Assembly: GCA_035653615.1 (NCBI GenBank)
Contig: DASRBN010000042.1
Coordinates: 62,001 to 126,000, forward strand
DNA length: 64,000 bases
Origin: Ktedonobacteraceae bacterium
Lineage (GTDB): Bacteria > Chloroflexota > Ktedonobacteria > Ktedonobacterales > Ktedonobacteraceae
Direction of reading: 5' to 3'
The notes under the pieces were generated by a model. That model saw only the letters and a program-made list of their open reading frames with translations. It was not told the DNA's origin and did no database searches. Both the position numbers and the translations under genes were made by a program. Positions 56,019 through 64,000 of the stretch are shown piece after piece (the stretch's first letter is position 1; each line of letters begins with the position of its first letter).

Positions 56019-58478
56019 TCACGACGTTCCTTTCCAAATCGTTCCTGTATGAGAACCAGGAGCGTTTCTCATCGCATAACATACTTGCGCGGTTGGACAC
56101 TGTATACCCTCGGTATTCATATCTACCTGGTTGAACTGCCATGTCATCCCACCATCTTGTGTGATGTCAAAACCTCCCTGCGCTCCCAGGTAACAGACAC
56201 GATCACTGGTACAAACAGCACTGGTAGCCAGAGGAGGATTTGCAGCTGTTATGGCTATCCAGGATTGTCCGCCATCATGTGACGCTTCAAGATTACAGGG
56301 TACCTGGAAACCGCAATCCTCGGTCGAAGTCACGATGAGTTGGGAACCTGCATAAAATAGAGCCGGTCCATTGTACATGGATGCGGTAAATGTTGCCGGA
56401 CTCTGGGTCCAACTCTGTCCCCCATTATCAGTAAGCCATAATGCATAGGCTTGTTGAGGTTCACCTGCTGAGTTGTTTTCGGGCATTCCTCTTGCCGCCA
56501 ACACGATGCATGAAGACGCATCTAAGCAATCAAAAGAGACCAGAGGATCGGTCGTTGATGGAGAAATATCAACGACCGATCCTCCCGCAATGGAGCTTTG
56601 ATACAGATGCGGACCGGAATTGGGACTGTTGCTTTCAGCGTACAAGAAATAACAGGCACGCTGAGAAAAGCATTGAACGTTCGTTACTGCTGTCCAGGGA
56701 ATACGTGAAGATGAGGATGGTAGACGTGCCCAATGTCCGCCACCATCACTCGTTTCATCAACAAAGCCAGCGTTGACAACTCCACCACCTTCACCGGTCG
56801 CATAACCCCAGGTGATGCAGCTGTCTGCCTGGAAACACTTGAGGAACACATGCGGAGCACAAAAAGAACCACAATTCAAGCTCGACAGCTCCGACGAGAG
56901 GTCAAGTACCGGCACCCAATCATTTCCCGCGTCGGTGGTTTTCATCATCAATCCAGTAGTAGTGAGCATATAGCAGGTAGCCACAACCGGGCAATCGAGA
57001 GCCTGAACTCCTCCTGAGCTGTTACTCGTTACAGGGGTGATATTACTCCAATGCTTAATGACCGCTCGATTTTCATAGTCATAGACGGTCTGACCATAAT
57101 AGTCACTCACATGTGAGATCATCGCATGTGGGTCATCATATAAAGCGGTGGCAGAGTTCGAGCCTTGCATATAATGGATATGCATGCTGTCCTGCTGTAC
57201 GTAGTCTACTGAAAACTCGATGGAACCACTCGGCATTTGCGCTAAATTGACTGGCAGTTCGGAGTAGAGGGATCTCTGTAATCCCCTTCCATCCAATGTT
57301 GAAACATTTTCCACAAGCGGGGCACGATGGGTATACCAGCTTTGTGCTGAAATAGCGACTTGACCAATTCCAAACGCAGGAGAGAACACATAGACCCGGA
57401 CGATGACGGAGAGTGGAGTGGTCTTACCGGGTGTTGTGACGGAGATCGCAACAGATGGAGCAAGAGCCAGGATATAGGCAAGTTGTTTGATGGCCTCTGT
57501 ACTGGTTAAGATGGCTCCATGTCCGGCTGGAAATCCGTCATGCGGATGAATCGGGAATGAGAATGCTTGTTGAAACGCTCCAACCACAAACTGCGTTGAC
57601 TCTTCATCTTGTGCTATCGTATGATTGCCTGGATTGGGAAGGCAGAGCGCTAAGTGGTACAGGCAATCCTGCGTATTACCGAAAGTGTAGACAGACGTCC
57701 CCATGGCCGAGAGAATATGCACTACACCTGTTGCGAACGTCTTATCTTTGGCAATCGCATTGAGCCGAAGAGCAACAGATGCTCCAAAATAAGCCAGGGA
57801 TTTGAAATGGCAAGCACCTGGCAGTTGCTGATCACCGAGAAATGCAAGCGTATCTGAGCTAAAGCCGTGTAACGGGCTATCAATCGTGACGATTTTGGTA
57901 ATCAGGCCAGGCTGGTTCTTGTGGGCATCAACATAGTCAAGACCGCCCAGCAGGGCAACCAATCCGCCGAGACTGTGACCGACTAACTCAAAGTGAGCAT
58001 TTGGGTATACTTGGCGATAGGTGTCTAAGAGATAAGCGAGCGATTGGCTGTCCTGCTCAAGTGAGCTACCGTTCGGTTGGCAGCTCGTGTAATTTTCAGG
58101 TATCCAGTGTCCAGACTCCATCTTTCCACTTGGTTTGCTTGAGCTGTATGTGTAGCTATACTCAGCGATATCAAGTTGCGAATTGGAGCTACCTGCACTT
58201 GCTCCATTACATCTATGAGCATACGGATTGGTGTATCCGTACTGCTGAACCAGTTGATCCATGAGGGGACCAAATCCCTCTAATTGGCAATTAGTTATGG
58301 ATGTATTGAGGCCACCTAACAACACAACCACATTTCGCGGTGAGTTATTCACCACCGGCTGTTGAGAATTACAGGCAGGTAAGGCGCTACCAAATAGGAG
58401 AATCAGGAGAGTAACCATGCCGAATCGAAATTGTCTGCTGGATAAGCGCCCATTCCACATACTTCTACTATACTTCAT
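56019..58478 (-). CDS. Lipoprotein with alpha/beta-hydrolase domain and Ycf48/BNR-like repeats
   Basis: 819 residues. A signal segment ends at a lipobox-like ALPAC. Residues 45-350 look like a lipase/esterase: VVVLLGGLN near the start and the nucleophile Ser in LVGHSLGGLVALLGG, with later HDGFPAGHG possibly supplying the His. A middle strand-rich domain follows. The last 300 residues have repeats such as TTDAGNDWVPVL, DNGGQSWTQSP and HDGGQSWIAI, typical of BNR/Ycf48 propellers. The fusion is unusual; a surface esterase is the best guess. Confidence 0.72.
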   Translation of the reverse strand: MKYSRSMWNGRLSSRQFRFGMVTLLILLFGSALPACNSQQPVVNNSPRNVVVLLGGLNTSITNCQLEGFGPLMDQLVQQYGYTNPYAHRCNGASAGSSNSQLDIAEYSYTYSSSKPSGKMESGHWIPENYTSCQPNGSSLEQDSQSLAYLLDTYRQVYPNAHFELVGHSLGGLVALLGGLDYVDAHKNQPGLITKIVTIDSPLHGFSSDTLAFLGDQQLPGACHFKSLAYFGASVALRLNAIAKDKTFATGVVHILSAMGTSVYTFGNTQDCLYHLALCLPNPGNHTIAQDEESTQFVVGAFQQAFSFPIHPHDGFPAGHGAILTSTEAIKQLAYILALAPSVAISVTTPGKTTPLSVIVRVYVFSPAFGIGQVAISAQSWYTHRAPLVENVSTLDGRGLQRSLYSELPVNLAQMPSGSIEFSVDYVQQDSMHIHYMQGSNSATALYDDPHAMISHVSDYYGQTVYDYENRAVIKHWSNITPVTSNSSGGVQALDCPVVATCYMLTTTGLMMKTTDAGNDWVPVLDLSSELSSLNCGSFCAPHVFLKCFQADSCITWGYATGEGGGVVNAGFVDETSDGGGHWARLPSSSSRIPWTAVTNVQCFSQRACYFLYAESNSPNSGPHLYQSSIAGGSVVDISPSTTDPLVSFDCLDASSCIVLAARGMPENNSAGEPQQAYALWLTDNGGQSWTQSPATFTASMYNGPALFYAGSQLIVTSTEDCGFQVPCNLEASHDGGQSWIAITAANPPLATSAVCTSDRVCYLGAQGGFDITQDGGMTWQFNQVDMNTEGIQCPTAQVCYAMRNAPGSHTGTIWKGTS

Positions 58479-58622
58479 GTTTTCATCTGCTCCATAATAG
58501 ATACATGTGTTTCATAGAGAATCGCCTTATGATGGCAAACTCAAGACATGTGGAAGGATTCCGGTAAGCCATAAAAAGACATATAGCCAATTACCCACAC
58601 AGGTATCCGATTAGTGATATTA

Positions 58623-59216
58623 TTACCAATCACCAGGGCCATACGGTTCCGAATCAGAGCCAGGTTTAGGCTCACGCTCTCCGAATAATCTGCATTGTTC
58701 CGCACGCTGTTCGCTTAGTACTCGCTCGAGTCTAGCTCCGGCCCCTCCCCATTGAAGTCGATATTCCTCATTTGCTCGCGCAAGGGCAGCGTGTATTTCC
58801 TCATCGCTATATCCTAAACTCGCCAAGTAAGCTGCTGGTGAGCGTATTCCATTGTCAGGATCAAGTGCCTTTCGCGCTAGAGCAATGGCCGACTTTTGCC
58901 TGCGTTCTGCTTCTGTTTCCACTACAGCTTTGCTTCCGCGGTTTGGAAGTCTACGAATACCGCTACTGAGACACGCCAAACCAGCGATAAACATCACCAG
59001 GAATGTACAGCCTGCTACTGCAAGGTTCCCCCATATCTGATTGACACCCGGGCCTTCCTCAACAAGGAGTGATGCCGGTGCAATGCCCATAGTTGCATGC
59101 GAGGCGAGCGTACACAGGCATATGAATGCACCAGGAACCAAAAGAATCCCGAAGAGAATCAAGACAATGGCTGTGGCAAAACCGTGATTTTCATGTGAAC
59201 TGCGTCTGTCATTCAT
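58623..59216 (-). CDS. Two-helix membrane protein, transposon cargo
   Basis: 197 residues. Two membrane helices (ATAIVLILFGILLVPGAFICLC and LAVAGCTFLVMFIAGLACL), then a cytoplasmic helical tail with a UBA- or SHOCT-like element (LASLGYSDEEIHAALARANEEYR). A WGGAGARLERV stretch and an acidic end follow. No known family. Confidence 0.6.
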   Translation of the reverse strand: MNDRRSSHENHGFATAIVLILFGILLVPGAFICLCTLASHATMGIAPASLLVEEGPGVNQIWGNLAVAGCTFLVMFIAGLACLSSGIRRLPNRGSKAVVETEAERRQKSAIALARKALDPDNGIRSPAAYLASLGYSDEEIHAALARANEEYRLQWGGAGARLERVLSEQRAEQCRLFGEREPKPGSDSEPYGPGDW

Positions 59217-59577
59217 AAAAGAGTTTCTCTCAGGTGAATGTGGCGATGCTTCTCCGCTGTTTTCATCGATCGTGAAATGTTGCCAGAACCGTGCATTGAA
59301 GAGCCACTCTAACTACTTCTTCTCATTTCAACGAATAAAAAAAATGGCCTCGCTATCATAACGGGCTATGCTTCAAAATGTAAATGCACTGATATTTTTA
59401 GGACTTTCTTCCCTTGATTCTATGCGTTTGCCAGTACCAATGCTTGGAGGAGAACATTTTTAGGCCATCCCTCAAGCCAATGCTGAACAGGCTCATACGA
59501 GTCCTTGGTCCAGTATAATGATATGGGCAGGCAATACCTGTGCGGAAGAGACTTCGTCTTGCCCTCCGAAGAACTCC
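59217..59577. other. Intergenic region in element 2
   Basis: 361 bp without a credible gene. A possible minus-strand promoter for the 58623 gene is TTTACA (59384-59379), 18 bp, TATGAT (59360-59355). Confidence 0.35.
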
Positions 59578-62565
59578 TCACGCCGATAGTGCTTCCTCGA
59601 TCGGTATTCGTTCAGCCAGGTCCAGACGGAACGTCCCATAGGGCGTCACATGACTGTAGATAAGCGGGGTGAGGGCACGCAAATCCTCCTTCTTCATCTG
59701 CTGGAACTGCCTGGGATCTGAGAGGACTTGCTGGATGAGCAACGTATTGACGTAGACCAAGCAGATTTGCAATAAGTGGAGCGAGAGTGCCGCCAACTCT
59801 TGCTCATCGAGACGGTTGGTGGCAAAATCACCGCTCTTGCCGTAAAAGATGAAACTGTTGGCCCCATTCCAGTTCTCAATGACGTTGAGCCCCTCGTGGA
59901 TCTCCCGCCTGAGTGCCTCTGATTCTAAGTAGCGGCAGAGGAAGAGGGTTTTGACCGCCTTGCCAAGCTCCGCAAAGGCTTGATAGGTCGGATGTTGCAA
60001 ACCCGTCTGCGTAAAGCGGCGCAGGATCGCCTCGGTCTCTGCCGTCCCCAGCCGCAGCGCAGTCGCATACTTGATCATCTGGTCGTACTGCTCGGTGATG
60101 AGGTCCCAGTTGATGGGCCGCGAGAGAATAAGCTGGAGATTGGGGTAGGCCTCTGGTTCTCCAGACTTTGGTCGATAGAGGCGTTGGGCATAGATGTTTT
60201 TGAGTCGAGGCATCAGCTCAAAGCCCAGGAGCCGACAGAATCCAAAGGCGACCTCATTCTGACCATGCGTATCGACGAACTGCTTTTCGATCTTCATCTC
60301 GGTACAATGCCGCAGCACACCTTTGATCATAGCTGCCACCTCCGAAGAGGAGCAGGTTTTGAGTTGGGAGTAAATGCAGGTCGCGTGTTTTTCGACGTGC
60401 CAGTAGATCATCACGCCCTTGCCCCCATAGCGCAGATGCCACTCGGTCATCAAGTTCTGATCCCAGGCCCCAAATTGCGTCGAGTCCGAGGCACAGGTCG
60501 TCGTCCCCTCGCCCCAAATGTGGGGCAAGCGTGCCTGGAAGATGGCGTTGGCGACATCGATGATGGCCGCACGCAACTGGTCCTGGTGCAGGTAGCGGCG
60601 ACGTGTGTAGAGGAGTTCCTGGTAGCTTTGCCCATGATCGCCCATGCTGACGCGTTTGATCCCGGTATTGGTCCCCAATCCATAGAGACACAACAGCAAA
60701 CGTTTCTGCAAGGTCTCCCGGTCGAGTTTTTCGCGGGAGGCGGGACTCTTGAAGTGCTGGGTGAACCCGATGCGCAGGTCTGCCTCCTTCAAGATGTCGA
60801 GCAAATTCGTCATGCCCCAGCGCCGCTGGATTTCTGCTTTCAATTTGCGCAAGTACTGTGGTTCAGCTTGGGGCTCCAGCGGCGAGAGATGGATCCACCC
60901 GCCGTTCTTCTCTAAGAGACGCACCTTGGGAGCAAGCTTGGGCAGCGCGTGGTCGAAGGACTCCAGCGCGGCGATCATTTCGGCTTGCAGAGATGCAACG
61001 AACGCCTTCGCCTTTTCGGGGAGATTCAGCGCTTTGTAATACTCCTCTCGCTTCTCCTCAAAGTCTTTGGGCAGATCATCGTCGGGATTGCGGTATTTGT
61101 TGGCCCCCTCCACCCATAGCTCACGGCAGCGCAGGCCATCGCGTAAGGCATCCAGGACACAGAGTTCATAGTTCACCCGATTGATGCGTTGCTCACCGTC
61201 CTTCTTCTCGACCACCAACTCCCGCCACATCGCGCGTACCACACCATCAAGGGGTACCTCCTCATCGGCAGGATAATAGGCACCAGGCGTGCCTGCATAC
61301 CGTTTGATCAGATCCAGGGCACGCACGACGGGCTGGTGTTGGGTGTTGGTGGAGCGCACCTGAAGCATATTGACTAAAAGCGGCACCATGCGGCGGTAAT
61401 GGTCACGATAGGAGGAGCGCATGTGCAGGTAGACTTGCTGCTGGTAGCTGCCCTTGGTCTTGAACTCCGTGATCACGGCTTGGCAGGTGGCCTCGCTCAT
61501 GACCGGAAAGATCCCCTCGCGAATGGTTTCTTCAGGATGGGCAAGCGCAGCTTCGGCTACTTGGCACAATAGGCGTGGTTTATTATCGACCCGTGCTTCA
61601 TCGATATGCTGCTTACTGACTCGTTTATCTGCCCTGGCACCGATGCGATGGACGACCAAGAGCAAGAGGTCCACCAGGCTGTCAGTCACTTCGGCTGTAC
61701 GCTGGAGGCAGAAAGCGGCAAGCAGCGTATAGCGCGTGGCGTCAGGATGTCGCCGTAGTTCGTAAAGCGTCTCCGTCGCCGCACGCTGTCGGTAGAGGGT
61801 AATCACTGCAGGCGACACATCCCCAAAAAGGTCGGCAGGCAGCGCTAACTGTGAGAGCATGCGCAGCTTGTCAATCTCAGAGAGGACGCTTTCCAGCCCG
61901 ACTGCCCCTGGGTTGGTTTTCAAATCCCTCCAGGTAATGACTTCGCGACGGGGCCCACCTGTGGAGGATGGCTCATCATCGGCTGGCTCGTCCTGATCCT
62001 CCATCTGTATGCTCCGGTCAAGCAACGCATCGAGGCGGGTGCGCGTCTCTGGAGAAAGACGCTGCAAGGCGTTGGCAAACAGGGCTTGTTCATAGGTCGC
62101 GCAGGCGGAGTGTATCAGACGCTCGATACGATCCGCGGTGGGAGGCTCGATCTTGCGTTCACGAAACTCGGTGAGTACCTTGGCTTTGAGATGATCGATA
62201 TGCTGATCCCTCGACAAGTGCGTGTTGACGAGCCAGGCAGATATGGCATCGCTATCAGCAGCCGTGGCTTCGCGGAACCCCAACTCCTCTCGGATTTGAG
62301 CACGATGCAATTTGATCGTGCGGCCCTCCCAGTCATACTGCTGGAACAAGGCCGCATCCAGTTTCAATTGGTGAGCAAGGTAGTCCACGACGGAGCGGGG
62401 GATCTCATATTTCGCATGGGGAAAGCGCCCTTCCAGTTGAAAGCACTTGAGCAGGATGGCGCAGCCCAGGCGCGTTGCGCCAGTCTTATTCGTGAGAATC
62501 TTCAGGTCATCTTCCACGAGCGTGAAGTGTTCAATCAATTCTTCAATGTCCCATTGGCGTTTCAT
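59578..62565 (-). CDS. tnpA: Tn3 family transposase TnpA (element 2)
   Basis: 995 residues, intact. It shares the whole layout with the TnpA at 44640: [13 protein letters not shown] at the start, the Asp of CASDSTQF, the Asp of FVDTHGQNE and the Glu of NVIENWNG as the DDE triad. Many substitutions separate the two, which fits the difference in inverted-repeat sequence between the elements. It starts about 370 bp inside the right end. It has no resolvase partner other than the tyrosine recombinase of the element. Confidence 0.96.
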   Translation of the reverse strand: MKRQWDIEELIEHFTLVEDDLKILTNKTGATRLGCAILLKCFQLEGRFPHAKYEIPRSVVDYLAHQLKLDAALFQQYDWEGRTIKLHRAQIREELGFREATAADSDAISAWLVNTHLSRDQHIDHLKAKVLTEFRERKIEPPTADRIERLIHSACATYEQALFANALQRLSPETRTRLDALLDRSIQMEDQDEPADDEPSSTGGPRREVITWRDLKTNPGAVGLESVLSEIDKLRMLSQLALPADLFGDVSPAVITLYRQRAATETLYELRRHPDATRYTLLAAFCLQRTAEVTDSLVDLLLLVVHRIGARADKRVSKQHIDEARVDNKPRLLCQVAEAALAHPEETIREGIFPVMSEATCQAVITEFKTKGSYQQQVYLHMRSSYRDHYRRMVPLLVNMLQVRSTNTQHQPVVRALDLIKRYAGTPGAYYPADEEVPLDGVVRAMWRELVVEKKDGEQRINRVNYELCVLDALRDGLRCRELWVEGANKYRNPDDDLPKDFEEKREEYYKALNLPEKAKAFVASLQAEMIAALESFDHALPKLAPKVRLLEKNGGWIHLSPLEPQAEPQYLRKLKAEIQRRWGMTNLLDILKEADLRIGFTQHFKSPASREKLDRETLQKRLLLCLYGLGTNTGIKRVSMGDHGQSYQELLYTRRRYLHQDQLRAAIIDVANAIFQARLPHIWGEGTTTCASDSTQFGAWDQNLMTEWHLRYGGKGVMIYWHVEKHATCIYSQLKTCSSSEVAAMIKGVLRHCTEMKIEKQFVDTHGQNEVAFGFCRLLGFELMPRLKNIYAQRLYRPKSGEPEAYPNLQLILSRPINWDLITEQYDQMIKYATALRLGTAETEAILRRFTQTGLQHPTYQAFAELGKAVKTLFLCRYLESEALRREIHEGLNVIENWNGANSFIFYGKSGDFATNRLDEQELAALSLHLLQICLVYVNTLLIQQVLSDPRQFQQMKKEDLRALTPLIYSHVTPYGTFRLDLAERIPIEEALSA

Positions 62566-62759
62566 CTATCTCTCTCCATTTCTTGAGAAAACTTCCGTGG
62601 GGTGGCTCCACAAACGTATTCGTTGCCTTCCAACCCGCATGTACTCTAGTGGGAAGAAACGCCAGAAGACAGGCATAGTGGAAGAGAAAAGGACTTTTTC
62701 CTTACTGGTATCCCCTCGGGACAAGATACCTCAGCCAATACTTCATCATCATAGGTATA

Positions 62760-62806
62760 AACTCGTAGCAGATGACAGCATCTGCTACGAGTTTTCTGGC
62801 GCGAGT
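62760..62806. other. Tyrosine recombinase site near the right end of element 2
   Basis: Core at 62760-62793: arms AACTCGTAGCAGAT and its exact complement around the spacer GACAGC. A half-site (complement ACTCGCGCCAGAAAA) lies outside at 62792-62806. The core is 138 bp from the transposon tip. It lies beside tnpA, not beside the recombinase. Confidence 0.85.
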
Positions 62807-62890
62807 AGATATTCCAAGAAATCTGTTTCATTTCCCATAAGAAGCTCGATGAACAAGGGTAAGAGGGAGAAAGCTGTGGATCGAGGAAGA

Positions 62891-62931
62891 GGCTACCTTG
62901 CCCCGTATGTCACCGTCGCGCATTTTACCCC
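62891..62931 (-). repeat. Terminal inverted repeat, right end of element 2
   Basis: Read inward it begins GGGGTAAAATGCGCGACG; 39 of 41 bases match the left end at 53777. Confidence 0.95.
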
Positions 62932-62936
62932 ATGAA
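62932..62936. repeat. Right candidate target duplication, ATGAA
   Basis: Identical to 43873-43877 beyond the other outermost tip. It differs at one base from ATGGA at 53772-53776, outside the left tip of element 2. Confidence 0.6.
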
Positions 62937-63010
62937 GGGTAAGTCCTAAAAACTGTCTTGTAGTCTGGATTCAGGCTACGCGGCAAAAAACTGAATATTT
63001 GAGGTGACGT

Positions 63011-63409
63011 ATGGCAGATACGGGCGAGAAATCCGAGACAGGCATACCGGCCCTGGAGCAATACCAGAAGATGTGGGCCCAATCACTTGAAGAGTTTCAG
63101 CGAGTGGTAGAAGCGAATATGTCCTACCAGCAAAACTGGGTGCGTTCGTTGGAGCTATTCCAGAAGACACTCGCCGCGGGAGCACCGTACTTGAAGGCAT
63201 GGGTCGAATCAATGGAGCAGTTTCAGAAGACGATGCAGGCAAGCGCCCCTTACTTACAGACCTGGGCCGAGGCACTGGCACAATATCAGAAAATCATGGA
63301 AGCAGGCCAGTCATACATGAAGCCCTGGACAGACTTCGTAGAACAGTACCAGAAGGCGATGAGCAAAATGTTTCGACCCCACGACGATCATGCGGGCGAA
63401 GGATCCTAA
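63011..63409 (+). CDS. Phasin-like protein of five 21-residue repeats
   Basis: 132 residues. After a 17-residue head the protein is five tandem units (18-38, 39-59, 60-80, 81-101, 102-121), each built as Y-x3-W-x7-F/Y-Q-K/R. They would form amphipathic helices. Such proteins coat polyhydroxyalkanoate granules. The MaoC/PhaJ-type gene 210 bp downstream supports that. The repeats are not listed features of classical PhaP, so the granule role is inference. GAGGTGAC precedes the ATG. Confidence 0.7.
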   Translation: MADTGEKSETGIPALEQYQKMWAQSLEEFQRVVEANMSYQQNWVRSLELFQKTLAAGAPYLKAWVESMEQFQKTMQASAPYLQTWAEALAQYQKIMEAGQSYMKPWTDFVEQYQKAMSKMFRPHDDHAGEGS

Positions 63410-63442
63410 GCTGGCCTCATTGAATCTTCCCTAACGTTCGCA

Positions 63443-63487
63443 GCCCTCGACTTCGCGAAAAAGCAAGTGAGGGCCTTGACTTTTTGT
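63443..63487 (+). terminator. Intrinsic terminator after the phasin-like gene
   Basis: GCCCTC (63443-63448) pairs with GAGGGC (63469-63474), extended inward by ACTT/AAGT with one bulge. A TTTTT run follows at 63481-63485. Confidence 0.6.
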
Positions 63488-63490
63488 CCT

Positions 63491-63566
63491 TCTAGATGCA
63501 AAATGCATATAGATGAATTTGTCATTTAACGGTATGCTTCATGTAAGTGATAAATGCATCTAGATG
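63491..63566. promoter_or_regulatory. Operator-like repeats upstream of the MaoC gene
   Basis: Two direct copies of AAATGCATmTAGATG (63501-63515 and 63552-63566; m is A or C), 51 bp apart. The first is part of an imperfect palindrome with CTAGATGCA at 63492-63500. A dimeric repressor of polyhydroxyalkanoate genes is a reasonable binder, but none is in the window. Confidence 0.6.
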
Positions 63567-63620
63567 TGACCGGATAGCATAATGACGGTTGCGCTATCGA
63601 CGAACGATAGGAAGAAAAGT

Positions 63621-64000
63621 ATGCTCAGAGACTCAAAAAAACAGGCACCGCTGCCGGCAATTGGAATGCGCGCGGTACGAACGCGCACAATTAGAGAGGA
63701 GGATATCGTAGACTTTGCGGAGGTCAGTGGCGACCATAATCCGCTGCACCTCGATCAGCATTATGCGGCGCAAACTCCTTTTGGCGGGCGCATCGCGCAT
63801 GGTTTTCTGACGGCTTCCATCATCTCCGCCATCCTGGGCATGGAATTACCCGGTCCAGGAAGCATTTACCTGGGGCAGACATTGAAGTTTCTTGCCCCTG
63901 TGCGTGCTGGCGATACAGTGACGGTCAGTGTTGAGGTGATTGCCCTGCGGGAGGAGAAACGTATCGTGACATTGCGCACAGACATCGTCAATCAGGATGG
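63621..64000 (+). CDS. MaoC-like / (R)-specific enoyl-CoA hydratase (3' end outside window)
   Basis: The first 126 codons are present, after GGAAG. The hydratase 2 motif is intact: DFAEVSGDHNPLHLD, with catalytic Asp and His, and PFGGRIAHGFLT. FLAPVRAGDTVTVSVEV completes the hot-dog fold. PhaJ enzymes turn enoyl-CoA into (R)-3-hydroxyacyl-CoA for polyhydroxyalkanoate. The phasin-like neighbour fits this; a fatty-acid role is also possible. Confidence 0.88.
   Translation, partial: MLRDSKKQAPLPAIGMRAVRTRTIREEDIVDFAEVSGDHNPLHLDQHYAAQTPFGGRIAHGFLTASIISAILGMELPGPGSIYLGQTLKFLAPVRAGDTVTVSVEVIALREEKRIVTLRTDIVNQD

Larger units (their letters stand above)
43878..62931. mobile_element. 19-kb island: possible composite of two inverted Tn3-type elements
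   Basis: The outermost tips are the left end of element 1 and the right end of element 2. Both lie next to ATGAA, as expected if the whole block inserted once. The inner tips (51143 and 53777) do not have matching 5-bp flanks to each other (TACGA versus ATGGA). Between them is 2.6 kb of unrelated DNA that starts with a truncated gene. The alternative is two separate insertions. Confidence 0.6.
53777..62931 (-). mobile_element. Tn3-family element 2
   Basis: 9.2 kb with 41-bp ends (53777-53817 and 62891-62931) that match at 39 positions. It carries a recombinase site, a tyrosine recombinase, three cargo genes, tnpA and a second site. It is organised like element 1 but reversed. The 5 bp outside are ATGGA on the left and ATGAA on the right, a near but not exact duplication. 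Confidence 0.93.

Noticed and set aside
59980-60915. 311-codon plus-strand frame opposite tnpA of element 2
   Set aside because: Antisense of an intact Tn3 transposase. A similar antisense frame exists opposite the other tnpA for the same reason of codon composition.

Overview
The window looks like chromosomal DNA of a Chloroflexota bacterium, most likely of the Ktedonobacteria. This is inferred from gene content rather than from a marker gene: Ser/Thr kinases and membrane proteins carrying zinc ribbons, a large-type IleS behind a T-box, Pro/Gln-rich membrane proteins, a phasin-like protein and several Tn3-type elements. No rRNA, tRNA or CRISPR array was seen.

Region 1 (1-43.8 kb) is ordinary chromosome with short operons. 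In order it holds: a partial glycosyltransferase-like membrane protein; a TetR regulator divergent from a YceI protein; a RibD-C reductase; an XRE-cupin regulator with a palindrome inside its promoter, followed by a YbaK-type deacylase; alaX-ileS behind an isoleucine T-box; sucA-sucB (2-oxoglutarate dehydrogenase E1 and E2); a Ser/Thr kinase with zinc ribbon and FHA domain; a DUF6391-like protein; a sulfurtransferase and an APH-fold kinase-like protein; a zinc-ribbon membrane protein with a PKD protein; a ketopantoate reductase-like gene, homoserine dehydrogenase, a second Ser/Thr kinase and an Lrp regulator; an HDAC-family deacetylase; two GNAT proteins; an M48 peptidase and an EamA exporter; a probable trans-3-hydroxy-L-proline dehydratase; a LOG protein with glgB; a lysine-fermentation pair (kdd and a KamB-like ATPase); a lipoprotein; a DksA-like protein; and lspA with an RluD-type synthase.

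Region 2 (43.9-62.9 kb) is a mobile island and the most interesting part. Two related Tn3-family elements lie in opposite orientation, at 43878-51143 and 53777-62931. Each has a TnpA of about 1000 residues, 41-bp terminal inverted repeats, membrane or secreted cargo and a 317-residue tyrosine recombinase. Each of the four transposon ends also carries, 114-138 bp inside its tip, a 34-bp palindromic site (14-bp arm, 6-bp spacer, 14-bp arm) with an extra half-site on its outward side. The spacers all differ. The outermost tips are flanked by the same 5 bp, ATGAA, so the whole 19-kb block may have moved as one composite unit. Between the elements lies a 2.6-kb fragment of another replicon: a gene cut off by the transposon end, two membrane-protein genes and a noncoding stretch dense in TGTGAC/GTCACA motifs.

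Region 3 (63-64 kb) returns to the chromosome with a phasin-like protein made of five 21-residue repeats and the start of a MaoC/PhaJ-type hydratase. The pair suggests polyhydroxyalkanoate metabolism. Operator-like repeats lie between the two genes.
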